Positions 1 to 10,735 of a DNA stretch of 20,192 nt are shown here, piece after piece; position 1 is the stretch's first letter, and each line of letters starts with the position of its first letter. This DNA is from Gracilariopsis chorda (taxonomy: Eukaryota; Rhodophyta; Florideophyceae; Gracilariales; Gracilariaceae), in assembly GCA_003194525.1 (NCBI GenBank), contig NBIV01000720.1:1-20192 (forward strand), read 5' to 3'. The notes beneath the pieces are model-generated. The model was not told the DNA's origin, did no database searches, and saw only the letters and a program-made list of their open reading frames with translations. The position numbers were made by a program, and so were the translations under genes.

Positions 1-1900
1 GGGTTCAGGTGCGGCGGCGGCCACGGCCGTAGCCAAGATGAGCACCATCCACGGCATTCCGATAACGGAGTCGACGTGGATTTCCGGGGTTCCCGGGGTG
101 GGTTTAGAGTCCTAGACGAGGCACCCCCAGCATGGCTGGATTTAGCCTAGTCGGGATCCGACAAACGAACCGAACTTCGGGGTTATCTCCACCATTGTGG
201 GAGCGACTGCAGGTAGTCGCAGGCTTCCGCAGAGAAGGCTTCCTCGACATTGAGGGCCAACCGTTACGACGGGAAAACAACGGAACTTCCGGAAAACAAA
301 CAAAAGTAACCAACCTCGACAGAGGGTAAGCAAACACCCAAAACCGATTCTAGGTCGGGACCACTTTGTAGTGCAATGCCCGGAAGCGGGAGTGCACCGA
401 AAGACGTTCGGGATCTTTCCTCGTTAGAGGTGAGCCCAGTTGGGTAGAGCCCTCCCAGGAGTGGTACGACTATGTTGGGTTGTAAGGCCGGAGGCCACCC
501 GTCGCGACTTGCGCAGGGGGGTTGAGGCAAAGAATCGGGTATCCGCAGGAGCAGTGTATGGGGTGGCGTCCTCTAGATAGGTGAGGTTTCGCCGTTAGTG
601 GCACGTGCGAACATGAGCCGTGGGTAGCGGGAAAGCCACGCTGTAAAGGGAAAAATAAGGGGGAGCTGAGTCACGAGTGTCGTGACGAAGACTAACGGCA
701 GTGCCGGTAAATAAATCTTATGCAAGGCGAACACCAAGACAGCTGGAATAATAATCCAATAATCAGGGTCCTTTAGGTAGGCAAGGGGGTTAGACTTCCC
801 GTATGCGACGGTTGCTTCCCTCCAAAGAAGAGTAGAGAAAACGCGAAGGCGGTGGGGTCAACAGCGAGTTCCCCAGGTTGTGGTCCCTTGTGGGGAGGGT
901 TACTGGTGCAACGTCAACCCGCCGGCCCACTAAGTACTAACCATCCAGAAGTGGGTGTAAAAATAATAAATAGAATTAACTAAATTACTCCACTTTGGTG
1001 GTTCATGCCCACTACTGTGACCAACCGCCAATTGACTCTTCCGTTTCCCACGTGTCAAATCCACTATTAGTGGTCGTAGTTCATGCAATGACTACATTAC
1101 CGAAACATTCGGGAAATCAACCAAGTAACAAGAATCCCTCTCTGAGGGCATTGCAATTCAATACTCAAGGGAGGGCGGCCTTGCCGTTTCACCCTGAAAT
1201 AAAGACAAGCTGTGACTCGGCTCTGAGTTTATCGCCTGCGCGAAGTGACCAAATCCTGCTGGGTTTCACCGCGTTCAGTCTCGTTATAATCACCCGCATA
1301 GTATCACCAAGGGCCGCTGATCTGTATTACCCCGTGGGCTCGCCCAGTGTTCACTGTTTTTACCGTTTTGGTTACTTTCTATTGTGGGAACGGATAGCCG
1401 TTCGACTCAGTATTGAATTTTGCCGTGCTGGCTGAACAAGAAATACCCCCACCGCCGGGTCTCTTTCGGCTTTCCGCACGACCCGCCGGGCTGTACCCTC
1501 CCTTTTGGTTTCTCACCTTTTTCCCTTTTCCCTTTCTGGAGTCTCCGTGTACCGGAATACTGCTCACACGGACCTGTGCACTACGTTGACCAGCTGGTAA
1601 CCCGATTCTCGGTACCACCTCCGTCGGTATAGCCGGACGCCATCTCGGTTTTACACCCGAACACCGTGTGGTACGGAGGACCCTGTGGCTGCGCCTACAT
1701 CGCAAGAGAGCAAGGCTGCGAACACCTTCGGAGGATTTCCCGCATAGGGATATTGCTCCACAGTCTTCTGTATTGCATACATAAGTCGTTCTGCCGGCAT
1801 CTTTATCGCTCAATGGTTCGGCGTTGGAGAGGAAATAGCAAGGTTCGGGAGCCAAGCAACCTCCTGTGTCACTTGCTCACTTTTCTGTCAGCTTGTGTTG
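1..1900. other. Unassigned mid-GC region, no supported gene
   Basis: No recognisable protein, RNA gene or element terminus was found here on either strand. Open frames exist (the longest are 995-1435 + and 1379-1855 -), but their translations show no domain, are Ser/Pro/Arg-rich in a shadow-like way and overlap each other. A pyrimidine-rich stretch at about 1494-1545 (a purine tract on the minus strand) is the only local compositional feature. Composition changes sharply to AT-rich near 1900-2000, so this block probably has a different origin from the next. An untranslated or decayed part of a retroelement is possible, but nothing visible proves it. Confidence 0.4.
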
Positions 1901-1999
1901 TATATCTCATTCCAGCGCTTCGTCTCCCATCTTTCATCAAACCGAAATCTCATTACAGTTTCAATACTTTTCATGGCCTCAAAGTTCAGGCGTGTATCA

Positions 2000-3200
2000 T
2001 TGATACCAGATTAAAACTATAAGTATAGCGGGTCACAAGATTCTCCCCTGAGACGTACATGTTCTTCTTTCTTATCATTTAGACGCCAAATGACCTCTCC
2101 CAATATCTTAACGACGTTGTTGCTCCTTTTCATGTCCTTCACTTGTACTGGTCTTGGTATTGGCTCCCGTGTTGGACAAAGAATGAGAGCAGAAAAGTTC
2201 TTCATGGAAGCATCTTAAAATACAGAGACTGAGCTGGGTGAAAAGACACCAGAAAGTCTGACAATGATAAAATGGTAGAGATAAACAAATAAAACATTCT
2301 TTGGACTAAAAACCAGCAGAAGATAATTGTAAAATCGTCTCAAGAGGTTTAATATCGCACTTTGATGCTGTACAAAAGCCATGACATAACTATAGAGATT
2401 CCTTTGGGAACTTATGAATAAATCCATCTCACAAGATGAATAGAAACACATTTATTCCCAATCGATATTTATTGGTAACACCACAGCATTATCAATAGTT
2501 TAAAATGCCCAAACTGCAAAAAGAACAAACAAATTGATTTAAAGTCCAACCATGTGCAAGAAGTGGTGAGGCAAGATACGTTTTGCATAAAATATATACA
2601 AACTGAAAGGTACTCTTTTTCAGTGTTGAGTAAGTCGTTGAAAAACTTGCCTACAAATATGTGATTTGTTGTACAAAGTAAAATGTAACTGCTAGTTTAT
2701 TTTTAAAAACTATTATAACGATTTTGTTTTCCTTTTATGGCTTTTAATTATTTTCCGCTTTCGTTACAGAAAGGTGAATTTGTATTTGTTTTGTATGGTT
2801 TTGGCTAATATGAGGACTTTTGTACCTTATCATTTTGGTTCAGATACTTTTTACAGGGTCTTGCTGCGCAAAGAGGTTTTTAACGGTGGCAGCTTTGGTC
2901 AATTGCTCGAGATAGATACTAGTAGTACGCAATTATGATACTTTGTTCATAACTGCGAGGGACGGTGTGAATGGCTGTGCCAGCCGATAAGTGAAACGTG
3001 TAGACGTACATGTTTCACTGAACCTGACAGTCAGATTATCAATAAAGCCGCCGGCGGCTCTGGCTGACCTCGTGTGTCGGTCAAGCCGCAAGGCACCACC
3101 CCCATGTTTTTCAAGATAGAGGGGTGTGGTAACGATATTTGGGGGTATACAGCGTACTTTAAGTATTATTTATGTTAAAAACTTCGAAAATGAATGACCC
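2000..3200. other. AT-rich spacer without genes
   Basis: The stretch is clearly AT-richer than both flanks and stops occur frequently in all frames. The only structured item is a GC-rich 12-bp perfect palindrome, gccgccggcggc, at about 3047-3058. It sits in otherwise AT-rich sequence some 160 bp before the pseudogene with histidine-pathway similarity. I see no gene. Confidence 0.5.
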
Positions 3201-3215
3201 ATTTGTTGGTACTTT

Positions 3216-4570
3216 ATGATAAGAGTGTTGTTCCCTGGGACGACGCCGCTCCCATCGCGCCCGCACTCGCTCCTCACCTCCGCCACCCCCACCTCCGCTG
3301 CTGCCTCCGCCTCCGCCGCCGTTGCCGTTCTCGCGTGTAGCAGCAACCGCCTCGTACCATGGCCCTCCCCCACGCGCCCCGTTGCCACCGTACTGGACTA
3401 CTGCGCCGGCCTGCATAGTGCGCACAATGCACAACAAGCTCCATCGATTTGACCACGCGTTGCGCAGGTACGCCACGAATGGACGCCAGTGTCTTGGCCT
3501 CTCTCTCTCTGACTGCATACCTCGTTCAAACGCTTCAGGAAAGCCCAGACGTGGCGGGGCTCGCTGTGCTTTTGGGCGCCGTGCGCCCCCTTCGCCACGC
3601 GCCCAGTGCTTGCTTGGTCGTGCCGCATATCCGCTAGAAGCCTATGAATATATCGCGCCCGCCGCCGCCGCTGGCGGGTGATGGTACGTGTTCCTAATTT
3701 GTGCAGTCGTTTCTCGTCGATGTGGATCTTGTGATGGTGTGAAATGCGCCGCTCTGAACGAAACTGTCGCTATAGCGACAGCTCGCGTGCCGTCTTCCAA
3801 AGGGTTGGGGCGAAAACCCACATGGTGTGTCTAGATGTGCGTGAGAATGGTCAAGGCGATCTTGGTCGTGACTATGGACGACCAGTGTGGCGTTTCAGAC
3901 GCGTTGTCGGGAGAGGTGTAAGACCTGTGCAAACCCATCTCGCTCACCAAGCACTACATTGAGCAGGGAGCTGACGAAATCTTCTTTCTGAATATCACTT
4001 CGTTCCGCGGGGAGCTACTGGGAGAGGCAGCAATTGTGGAAGTGCTGCGCCAGACGTCGTACCATGTGATTGTGCCGCTCTGCACTGGCGGCGGCATCGG
4101 GGGTTACACTGACGGCGTGGGACAGCGCTGCGGTGCGTTGGATATGGCGGCACTTTGCTTTCGCACCGGTACGGATAAAGTATAGGTGGGCAGCGACGCC
4201 GTCTACGCGGCTGAGCGTTTTATGTCGGGCGGCGGCGTGACATCCGGGTCATCTTCTATCGCGCAGATTTCGAATCTGTCCGGCACGCAAACAGCGAGGG
4301 TTTCAATCAACACGCGGCGCGTGCGTGTGGCAGAGACATGTTGCTTCGACACCATCCAGAACGCGGACGGGCGATGCTGTTGGTAGCAGAGTATGGTGAA
4401 GGGTGGACGCACGTCGATGCAGCTGGCGCGGGCCGTGCAGGCGCTGAGCGCCATCGAGGTCCTGCTCAACTCGATTGCTTCGACCTACAACTAATATGGC
4501 TGGTACGCCACATGAAAACGACCGGGACCGTCCTGGTGATCGGCAGTTCCTCAATTCCTGGGAAACGCCA
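3216..4570 (+). pseudogene. HIS7: Decayed HIS7-type imidazole glycerol phosphate synthase (HisH-HisF fusion)
   Basis: The intact enzyme uses glutamine to convert PRFAR to imidazole glycerol phosphate and AICAR in histidine synthesis. Residual HisH motifs occur in order but in shifting frames: TVLDYCAG (about 3387, cf. LLDYGAGN), ALRRYATNGRQCLGL (from about 3458), ESPDVAGLAVLLGAVR...VPHIR (about 3535-3635, cf. GLGVIPG.V...VPHIGWN) and FVQSF (3698-3712, cf. FVHSY). HisF follows: VCLDVRENGQGDL, then after a frameshift near 3864 EQGADEIFFLNITSFRGE, VPLCTGGGIGG, GTDKV-stop-VGSDAVYAAERF and GGRTSMQLARAVQALS. After another shift near 4480 comes DLQLIWLVRHMK...VLVIGSSS. In-frame stops lie at 3919, 4183, 4384 and 4492. 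Residues before TVLDYC (from 3216) are Ser/Ala/Thr/Pro-rich and open, resembling a plastid transit peptide. The HisH part is also shortened by deletion. Family identity is confident from the many ordered motifs; exact ends are approximate. Confidence 0.86.
3265..3325. repeat. Imperfect CCN/GCC trinucleotide-rich tract
   Basis: This is a run of ccg/cct/gct-type triplets that codes for Ser/Thr/Pro/Ala on the plus strand and Gly-rich peptides on the minus strand. It lies inside the low-complexity, transit-peptide-like start of the HIS7 pseudogene. That explains the Gly-rich minus-strand ORF here as a shadow. Confidence 0.6.
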
Positions 4571-4599
4571 CTATCGCGTGTCGTTCGCTGCGTACATAC

Positions 4600-6080
4600 C
4601 CATCAGGTTTCATCAAAGCTACTTCTCTAACGCAAGAGATAAGCAGCCCTTCAGATACACCTCCTAAAGCATTTTGCTGACTCAAGAGGCGTTTAGATCT
4701 ACACATTCAGTGCATGGTCAGGGGATTTCCAAGATTTGCTAACCGCTCTCTTAGTACAGCTATATGTGCGATCCATTCGTCCTTGCTCGTCTTCAATGCT
4801 TACTCAAGGAATCGGAGTTCTCGGTCTACTACGGAAAGCGAGGGATTGTGCAGACCCCATACAATCTTATCAGGCTACCCGGTGTGTGATTGACAACTTA
4901 TTATGGATAAGAACACTTCACAACTACGTGTAGGTATAGGACAAATTTGCTGACGGTAAGCCGTCGCTGCCCTACTTGTCTTTCGATGCTTTGACGATAT
5001 CTACCCTTTGGTAATACGTATTGATGCGTACCCACGGGCAGCCCACCACAATCGTGACGGTACGATCTCCAGAAAATATCTTCACTTCGAGGCTTTTACC
5101 ATGTGGTAGCCGTAATCTTCTCTCCGCCACGCACCGATTTCTTGATCGTGCAAAGCGCGTCTTCTTTTCTGCCTCTTACAAGCAATTGCTCAACGCCGGC
5201 ACTCCTCGTCGCCGAATTTCTATCCCTTGTTCACATACTGCGCAACCCACCCTCTTTGATTTCATTTGCGTCCGCTTGCCTCCGAAGCAATCCCGTGGGC
5301 AAAATGTGCAAGTTTAAGACCATGGTTACGAGAAGTGGGAAAAAGTACCTAACGCACATCGATTGTGGGAAGTCTAGCTGTCTGGACTCAGCGAAATACA
5401 AGCCCCAACGCAATTCAAGAGCTTAGTTTCCTTGGCTTCCTTTCCTCACACTACAACTACGGTCGAGAAATTCGCTTTTGAATCAAGAATATGTTCGATC
5501 TCGATCCTTTAGGTACCCACGGTCCTCTTTTCGGTACTGATTTGAGAATCGAGCAATTCAGCACAGGAAGAGTGGCGAGTTAATGGGTTTACTGCACTTG
5601 CTTGGCGGTAAGGTTTCCTGTGGAGGTCCATTGACTCTTGCTATTTCGAAATACGTACATCGTCTGTGCCATAGTTCATTCGTAACAATTTGAATCTGAA
5701 AGAAACTCTGCATGAAACTGCGGTCAATAAACATTTAGCTCCAAAGTTCATTTACACTGAACACAGCTATTTCTTCATCTTCATTGTAGGTCCTTGATTC
5801 CTAACGACGACAAAGATATAAGGGTAAAATCACTTAGTCAAAGTTACTTTTCTCTCCACAGGAAACCAAGGAATCTCTGCGGCCACTCTCTGATATGTCG
5901 TTGACGGACTTACCTCTTCGCTCGCGCAAACTTGGCGAGTGTTCTCTCCTTGCTTGCTTTGCCAACTGATTTTGTAGTACGTAGTGATCAACGTCCGGCT
6001 TTGCCCTGCAAGAGCAGTTGCACAAAGTGCTATTTCATTCTGTCAACGTGCTGACGCCCGCTGGGCCTGGCTAATTCTTC
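4600..6080. other. Spacer between HIS7 pseudogene and orphan gene
   Basis: Only short, mutually overlapping open frames (about 60-107 codons) occur, without recognisable motifs. No element ends, repeats or RNA genes were seen. The HisF similarity fades shortly after 4560, so the start of this spacer may contain unrecognisable HIS7 3' sequence. Confidence 0.45.
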
Positions 6081-6083
6081 TCT

Positions 6084-7346
6084 TCATACGACTCCCGAGA
6101 GACCATAAATGTAAGGTCTCGTGGAGACGAGAGCTTCGGTGTTCTTCGGACGTTCGAGTGGAGGTCTGAAGTCCAGTTCGTGGCTGCACCAGACACTACC
6201 AACCTCCGTAAATATCGAATCAACGCTTCTGAGATGTCTCATCGCATACACGCGGAACATATCGAAGTCTATCGTATCTCCCAATATATCACGAAGAACA
6301 GTTTCCAATCGGTTTATGAGAGCGTCCATGACGTCCGGGAGCGGCCGTTTGAGCATCCAAAGTTGTATCTTTACCCGACTCCTCCCGTTCCCCTCTTTTC
6401 GCCCATACTTCCGACAAGCTTTTTTCGTGCCATCAATAACAGCACCATGAGCGACACCGAGTGACTTTTCAAGACAAGAGGCAAGACAATCAGAAGAAAG
6501 CTCCGCCATTGGATCCCAAGAGTCGAAGCGCAATACTTTGCGGTTCTTGCAGTCTTGGTCAACCTTTATCCGGCTCTCAACGAAAGACAGGAAACAACTT
6601 GCTTCATCTCCTGCGCATGCACTTGCTTCTTTGGCTTGATACGCACATCTCAGTATATACTCGGATATAGCACACATATGAATAACAAGTTCTTGCATTC
6701 TTGCGAGTGTATTGTCTTCAAACCACTTCTTTGCAATTGTTCCGTCGCTTCTGCCCGGGCTGAAGAGAGCTATTGCATTCTCGGGCAAGGAGAAGCGATG
6801 TACCCTCCTATCGCCAACCACCATATTTCGTCCATACAACAACTTTAAACCGCTGTAGACGATCATAGAGGAGGGATAGCGAGACATGGCGTCAAAAATG
6901 TTCCTTCCCCGGCCTTCTCCTGGGAGTTTCGCCGACAGGGCACAAACGTTCTCCCACATCCTAGTCTCACCCTTCCAGTACTTCGAGCCATTCATCAAAA
7001 TGCGCACGTCGTACTGCTTGACAATCTTTTGAGCAAAGGACCGCGCGTTGTAGAAAGACTTTGTGTTCTGATTTCTCAAGAGGCCATGCGCCTCTTCAGT
7101 TTCTTCGACCTCCGCATCCATACGTTCTCGTACCCAGCGCACAACATCTGGAATCGATTCAGAAAGTACTATCTTCCGTGGTTGCAGTTCTTTTCTAGCT
7201 GCGTTTTCACGAACCTTCACATTACTGATGATCCTCTTCCTATCACTCTTTGTGATCTTCTTCGACACTCCTTTCCAGGCAGTTGCACCTTTGGCATCGC
7301 TGTTTGAGGCCCTTGCTCTTTCTTGTGCCATGCCTCTCTTCCTCAT
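6084..7346 (-). CDS. Orphan 420-aa protein, function unknown
   Basis: An uninterrupted 420-codon frame far longer than anything else in this part, so probably real or only recently dead. I recognise no family. The first 60 residues are strongly basic (many Lys/Arg), which suits a nuclear or nucleic-acid-binding protein. The middle is mixed helical sequence with LLYGRNMVVGDRRVHRFSLP near residues 188-207 and several Cys (CAISEYILRCAYQAKEASACAG, from about 246), but no spaced Cys/His zinc motif. There is no signal peptide or membrane segment. It lies on the same strand as the recombinase gene at 8849-10660, about 1.5 kb further on in transcription direction, and could belong to the same mobile unit. 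That is only positional inference. A second Met at codon 6 is an alternative start. It shows no visible similarity to the three recombinase-like proteins. Confidence 0.6.
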   Translation of the reverse strand: MRKRGMAQERARASNSDAKGATAWKGVSKKITKSDRKRIISNVKVRENAARKELQPRKIVLSESIPDVVRWVRERMDAEVEETEEAHGLLRNQNTKSFYNARSFAQKIVKQYDVRILMNGSKYWKGETRMWENVCALSAKLPGEGRGRNIFDAMSRYPSSMIVYSGLKLLYGRNMVVGDRRVHRFSLPENAIALFSPGRSDGTIAKKWFEDNTLARMQELVIHMCAISEYILRCAYQAKEASACAGDEASCFLSFVESRIKVDQDCKNRKVLRFDSWDPMAELSSDCLASCLEKSLGVAHGAVIDGTKKACRKYGRKEGNGRSRVKIQLWMLKRPLPDVMDALINRLETVLRDILGDTIDFDMFRVYAMRHLRSVDSIFTEVGSVWCSHELDFRPPLERPKNTEALVSTRPYIYGLSGVV

Positions 7347-8220
7347 GTCTAGACAATGGATTGCAGGACTCCTTTCTTATCACTCTGAACAAGTCGACTT
7401 CCTTCATGCCAATGAATTGCCCGGTCCTGCACGTCGTGAGCGCTGTATGACATGGGAGGCTGTGGCTTTCAGCGAATTACGAGGAGCGTGCATATCTGTA
7501 AGGCCTTACGAACTGTCATAGAACGCCCCTTACGGGCGTATTATTTGCGTTGGAAAATGTGGCGACAGTCCCACGAAGCTCAGAGAAAACTCAAGAAAAC
7601 GTTCGTTGGAGAAATGATGCCGGCCAGCCTGTCCAAGTAATTTTTCATCGGTTCAGTATCGATCGTCGGCTTGGTCTCGAGATATCATAGACACTCGACC
7701 GGCTTCCCAAAGAGGACGGATGTACGATATTCGAGACATGATTGGTCTATGACGAAGTCTATGGGCCTTTCCGCCATGCTTTCGAAGGTTGTGCGATCTT
7801 TGAGGTCGTGTGGATACATACATTCAATATGACAGATTTGCAGCCAGCTACGAAGCGCAACCCTGATGTGTCATGTTCATTTTGGAGGTCTAATTTTGTT
7901 CGAGCCCTCCTCGATAATGACAGGTGAGCGTCATTCTGCGCATTTGTATGTTTTCGAAAGTAGGAAACCAATTTACAGGGGTATTCGGTGTGCGATAGTT
8001 TTGTATGGAACTACATTCGTTCTTCTTCTTCATTGTGGTCAACAGTTTCCTATTACTAAGCTGAAGGAGAGCTTTCAGTAAAAGCTTTCTCTCTTCAGGA
8101 AGGCCAAGAACTTCTGTGGCTCATGTCGAATTAACTGTTGTATACTTTTCTTACGCTTCTTGGGAGACCAGCTAACAAATCTCTACGGGATGCATTCGTC
8201 CACGGGCATCGAAAAACGAC

Positions 8221-8544
8221 ATGGGCCTGCTTCTAAAGCTGTGCGCGTTTGGCGGCGCCAAGAAGACCGCGGCAATTGAGCTGCAAGATGCGTATGCTTG
8301 TCTGCTTTTCCGATTTTGAACTTTTCACATCCGTCCTTGGCCTCCGTTGGAGATCCGTCTGCGTTCTCATTTCGCTCCGCCCGATGAAGAGGGATCGGAG
8401 TCAGGCACACCACGTGAAGGCGAGGTGCACGTGCCCAACTACCTTCGTAGAAACTACACTTCGTGGAATGCAAATTCTGGCAATCCGAAATACTACAGCT
8501 TCGTTCGCATGCTTTTACTGGTGAAGTTACCCTTGGTAGCATGA
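8221..8544 (+). pseudogene. Weak coding-like remnant, family unknown
   Basis: One plus-strand frame runs from an ATG at 8221 to a stop at 8542-8544 with a single internal TGA near 8317-8319. Its composition looks more protein-like than the surrounding shadows: GGAKKTAAIELQDAYACLLF, then PREGEVHVPNYLRRNYTSWN and NPKYYSFVRMLLL. I cannot name a family. It may be a fragment of a decayed gene, or chance. The overlapping 155-codon minus-strand frame (8183-8650) looks less convincing. Confidence 0.2.
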
Positions 8545-8806
8545 AATCACGTAGTAATAACAGGAGACGAAGCGGTGTTACGGAGGGGGTCATGATTGAG
8601 AGACGGATCAGAATATCTGAAGGCAAAGGTTTGGCTTGACGGATACTCAATCACGAACGACTGCTTCAGTTCGTATACGACTCTTCTCCTCACTCGTTCC
8701 TGACTGTTTTCTTCTGTTGGTAACAAGTGTTGTGATAGTTCATGATTTTCAGCAGGTCAGCGAGTGAACCTGTGCGGATGATAACGCATAAGCTTCTGCT
8801 TTCGTA

Positions 8807-8819
8807 GCTAAAGGGTTAC
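8807..8819 (-). repeat. 13-mer shared downstream of recombinase copies A and D
   Basis: The plus-strand sequence gctaaagggttac lies about 30 bp past the stop of copy A. The same 13-mer, same orientation, lies about 89 bp past the stop of copy D at 12599-12611. A shorter related string, gtaaccctt at 18100-18108, lies downstream of copy B in B's orientation. It might mark element 3' ends, or be a 3' processing signal. Confidence 0.3.
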
Positions 8820-8848
8820 AATTTACTCAGCTCGAGATTAATGCTCAA

Positions 8849-10660
8849 CTAGCTATCCAAAACTGCGCCCCAATACTTAACTACCTCCGCGGTTTCAGAG
8901 ATGATCTTCGACGAATGAGCTACGTACGTTCGTTTGAGCTGCTCTACTGATGTATTCATCTGCTGAGCCAACTTTTCGAGGAACGCATTTTCAGTAAGAT
9001 TAGAGAAGATACACTTCTGACGGTAGTTTCTCAGCATTCTCGTCGCATAATCTCTGCGTAGGTCCATCGAGGTAACGCAACCACGTTCAATCCCGTGAGA
9101 TGACAAAAACAACTGCAGTCTTCTAGTCACTTGCGAAGGTTTGAAACCCAAAGCAGTCTTGCTATCAATGAAGAGTGGTTCGAACAGACCTTCATCACTT
9201 CTTCCGGCCGCTTCTTGAATCTCAGGGCGCATGTACTTGACATGAAAGGTTAAGTAGGGCATTACCGTTACCGGTAAAATCATGAAAGGTAGGTCAATAT
9301 AGCGAGGGCGTTTCTCAGTCCCAGTTCTTAGTTCAATATATGAGCTTTGCTCGGCTTGAAATGTCAGCTGCTGGAATTCTTCCTCGTTCGGGAGTTGAAG
9401 TCCACTAAAGACTTGCGGTCGCTGTCCGCCTGACACCAGCATAATCAAGCCCATGAAATTCATATTCCAGATCTGCAGGTAGGAGCGCATGCTTTTCCTG
9501 GCCGCATCAGTACCGCTCCTTTGTTTACGATGCCAGAAGGAGCGCATCGTGAAATTAAGCGCGCCCAGAGCTCGCCTCTTGATGAGATCGAGATGTCTTG
9601 GCACGGATCGATTGATCAAGTCCTTTTTTGCTTGACAGCGTTTGCGATAAGCGCACCTGGACGCATTTTCCATGTGTTGCAGAACGATCAAAACCAGTTT
9701 GAGCCTCATTCCAATTGCTGTGTCTCCTGATATTATAACCCCAACGTCGCAAACTCTTTTCATAGACGTAATTCTGTTCTTTACTGTGCCTGGGGAGCTT
9801 CGCAACATAAGCATTTCGATGAATCTGTTAACAACCTTCTGATCTGCTAAAGCTCTGAATAAAACATGCTCCTTCCAAACGTCTTTTCTCGAGCACGTAG
9901 AAGTACAGATAGCCCATCTCAAAAATTGGGAGACGGTTGTCGAGAGATGCGTAAACGCTGCCGCTCCTTTTCCGTTGTTCTGCAGCCTTGGTTTGTAGTA
10001 TGTCTCGTAAACCCTTCGCAGTCCAAGGCAGTTCTTCACAGTAGCTCCAATCCCCTTGAAGTAGAATGTCCCGGGGCCCGCATCACGAACTTCAAGAAGT
10101 TCAAACAACTTGGGATGACACTTTTCCAAATGCCTTAGTTGCTCATACCAACGACTTTCGTAGCTTCTCTCCAGAAGATAAGTGCCCTTCAACTCAGCAT
10201 ACAATGATATCGCCTCCGATTCAGCGACGGCCGATATAAATTCATCATCATCATGGTGATCTAGCAATACATCGCCTCCATTGCTGCCATTTACCGTTTG
10301 GTGCTCTTCGAGGACAAGGTCGGTGGTGTCTGAGGTGAGTCCTTTGGTAGACCAGAAGCATAAATTCGACATCTTCGACAGCTTCTTCCGTGATGACTTC
10401 TTCCTGAGTTGTGGGCGGATACGTAGCTTCATATCCCCAACGGATCTCGGGGTGACAGCTTCTGTGCTCCTGCGGCGCAAATTGTGTTGAGGGGTAGCTG
10501 CATCATATTCGTGAGGCAGATCATGCACAGATTTGAATTCCTCGAACGATACGGCGTCCATGCCTGCAAAGTGAACAGGAGAAATGTGGGCTGGTGTCGA
10601 AGACGAACAAGACAGTCTCTTGGAATGATCGAGGATCTCGTGGGCAGTGTGGGTAGCCAT
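8849..10660 (-). CDS. Tyrosine recombinase-like protein, copy A (Crypton-like), Arg-Arg-Tyr retained
   Basis: 603 aa and the most complete member of the local family. Residues 1-108 are a tail with a basic, NLS-like patch (LRKKSSRKKLSK, about 85-96), then acidic low-complexity sequence including HHDDDEF. Residues about 160-305 resemble an N-terminal core-binding region, with the family signature NCLGLRRV (210) and TTVSQFLRW (241-249). The C-terminal half has the tyrosine recombinase layout: SGGQRPQVFSGLQL with R414, SMDLRRDYATRML with R535, and LAQQMNTSVEQLKRTYVAHS with Y579. In known enzymes these Arg residues activate the scissile phosphate and Tyr attacks it. The box II His (HxxR) is Met532, and the box III His is also absent, so activity may be altered. 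The start is supported by a TATA-like box 37-43 nt upstream, implying a very short leader; Met34 is an in-frame alternative. No reverse transcriptase is adjacent, which favours a Crypton-like over a DIRS-like element. Its 5' end lies in inverted-repeat arm A. Confidence 0.78.
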   Translation of the reverse strand: MATHTAHEILDHSKRLSCSSSTPAHISPVHFAGMDAVSFEEFKSVHDLPHEYDAATPQHNLRRRSTEAVTPRSVGDMKLRIRPQLRKKSSRKKLSKMSNLCFWSTKGLTSDTTDLVLEEHQTVNGSNGGDVLLDHHDDDEFISAVAESEAISLYAELKGTYLLERSYESRWYEQLRHLEKCHPKLFELLEVRDAGPGTFYFKGIGATVKNCLGLRRVYETYYKPRLQNNGKGAAAFTHLSTTVSQFLRWAICTSTCSRKDVWKEHVLFRALADQKVVNRFIEMLMLRSSPGTVKNRITSMKRVCDVGVIISGDTAIGMRLKLVLIVLQHMENASRCAYRKRCQAKKDLINRSVPRHLDLIKRRALGALNFTMRSFWHRKQRSGTDAARKSMRSYLQIWNMNFMGLIMLVSGGQRPQVFSGLQLPNEEEFQQLTFQAEQSSYIELRTGTEKRPRYIDLPFMILPVTVMPYLTFHVKYMRPEIQEAAGRSDEGLFEPLFIDSKTALGFKPSQVTRRLQLFLSSHGIERGCVTSMDLRRDYATRMLRNYRQKCIFSNLTENAFLEKLAQQMNTSVEQLKRTYVAHSSKIISETAEVVKYWGAVLDS

Positions 10661-10696
10661 CTATACGGGAGAGCGTGGGGAATTGCACTAGAACGC

Positions 10697-10703
10697 TTAT
10701 ATA
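10697..10703 (-). promoter_or_regulatory. TATA-like box of copy A
   Basis: On the minus strand the string tatataa lies 37-43 nt before the ATG of copy A. The same box sits at the same distance from the ATG of copy B (15784-15790). Its position fits a core promoter with a leader of only about ten nucleotides. Confidence 0.5.
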
Positions 10704-10735
10704 GAGAGGTTGACTTCTTCACGAAGCCCCCCCAA

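Larger units (their letters stand above)
7347..8848. other. Spacer between orphan gene and recombinase copy A
   Basis: No confident gene. A frame at 8221-8544 (+) is described separately. A small GC hairpin (acgccc...gggcgt) occurs near 7523-7540. Close to the recombinase stop, 8807-8819 carries a 13-mer that also lies downstream of copy D (see that entry). Confidence 0.45.

Noticed and set aside
613..660. gagccgt string resembling a group II intron domain V start
   Set aside because: The complementary 3' strand and bulge expected for domain V are missing, and no intron protein is nearby.
995..1855. Overlapping ORFs of 146 and 158 codons on opposite strands
   Set aside because: Neither has a domain or coding-like composition, and they cannot both be real.
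1995..2012. tggtatcaa (minus strand) as a retroelement primer-binding site
   Set aside because: Only about eight bases match the usual initiator tRNA complement and no LTR end abuts it.
3159..3518. Gly-rich 119-codon minus-strand ORF
   Set aside because: Its Gly/Ser run is the reverse of the trinucleotide-rich start of the HIS7 pseudogene, whose plus-strand frames match family motifs.
8849..10660. DIRS- or Ngaro-type retrotransposon assignment for copy A
   Set aside because: No RT or RNase H is adjacent; the RT in the window is copia-type, about 8 kb away and part of a separate element.
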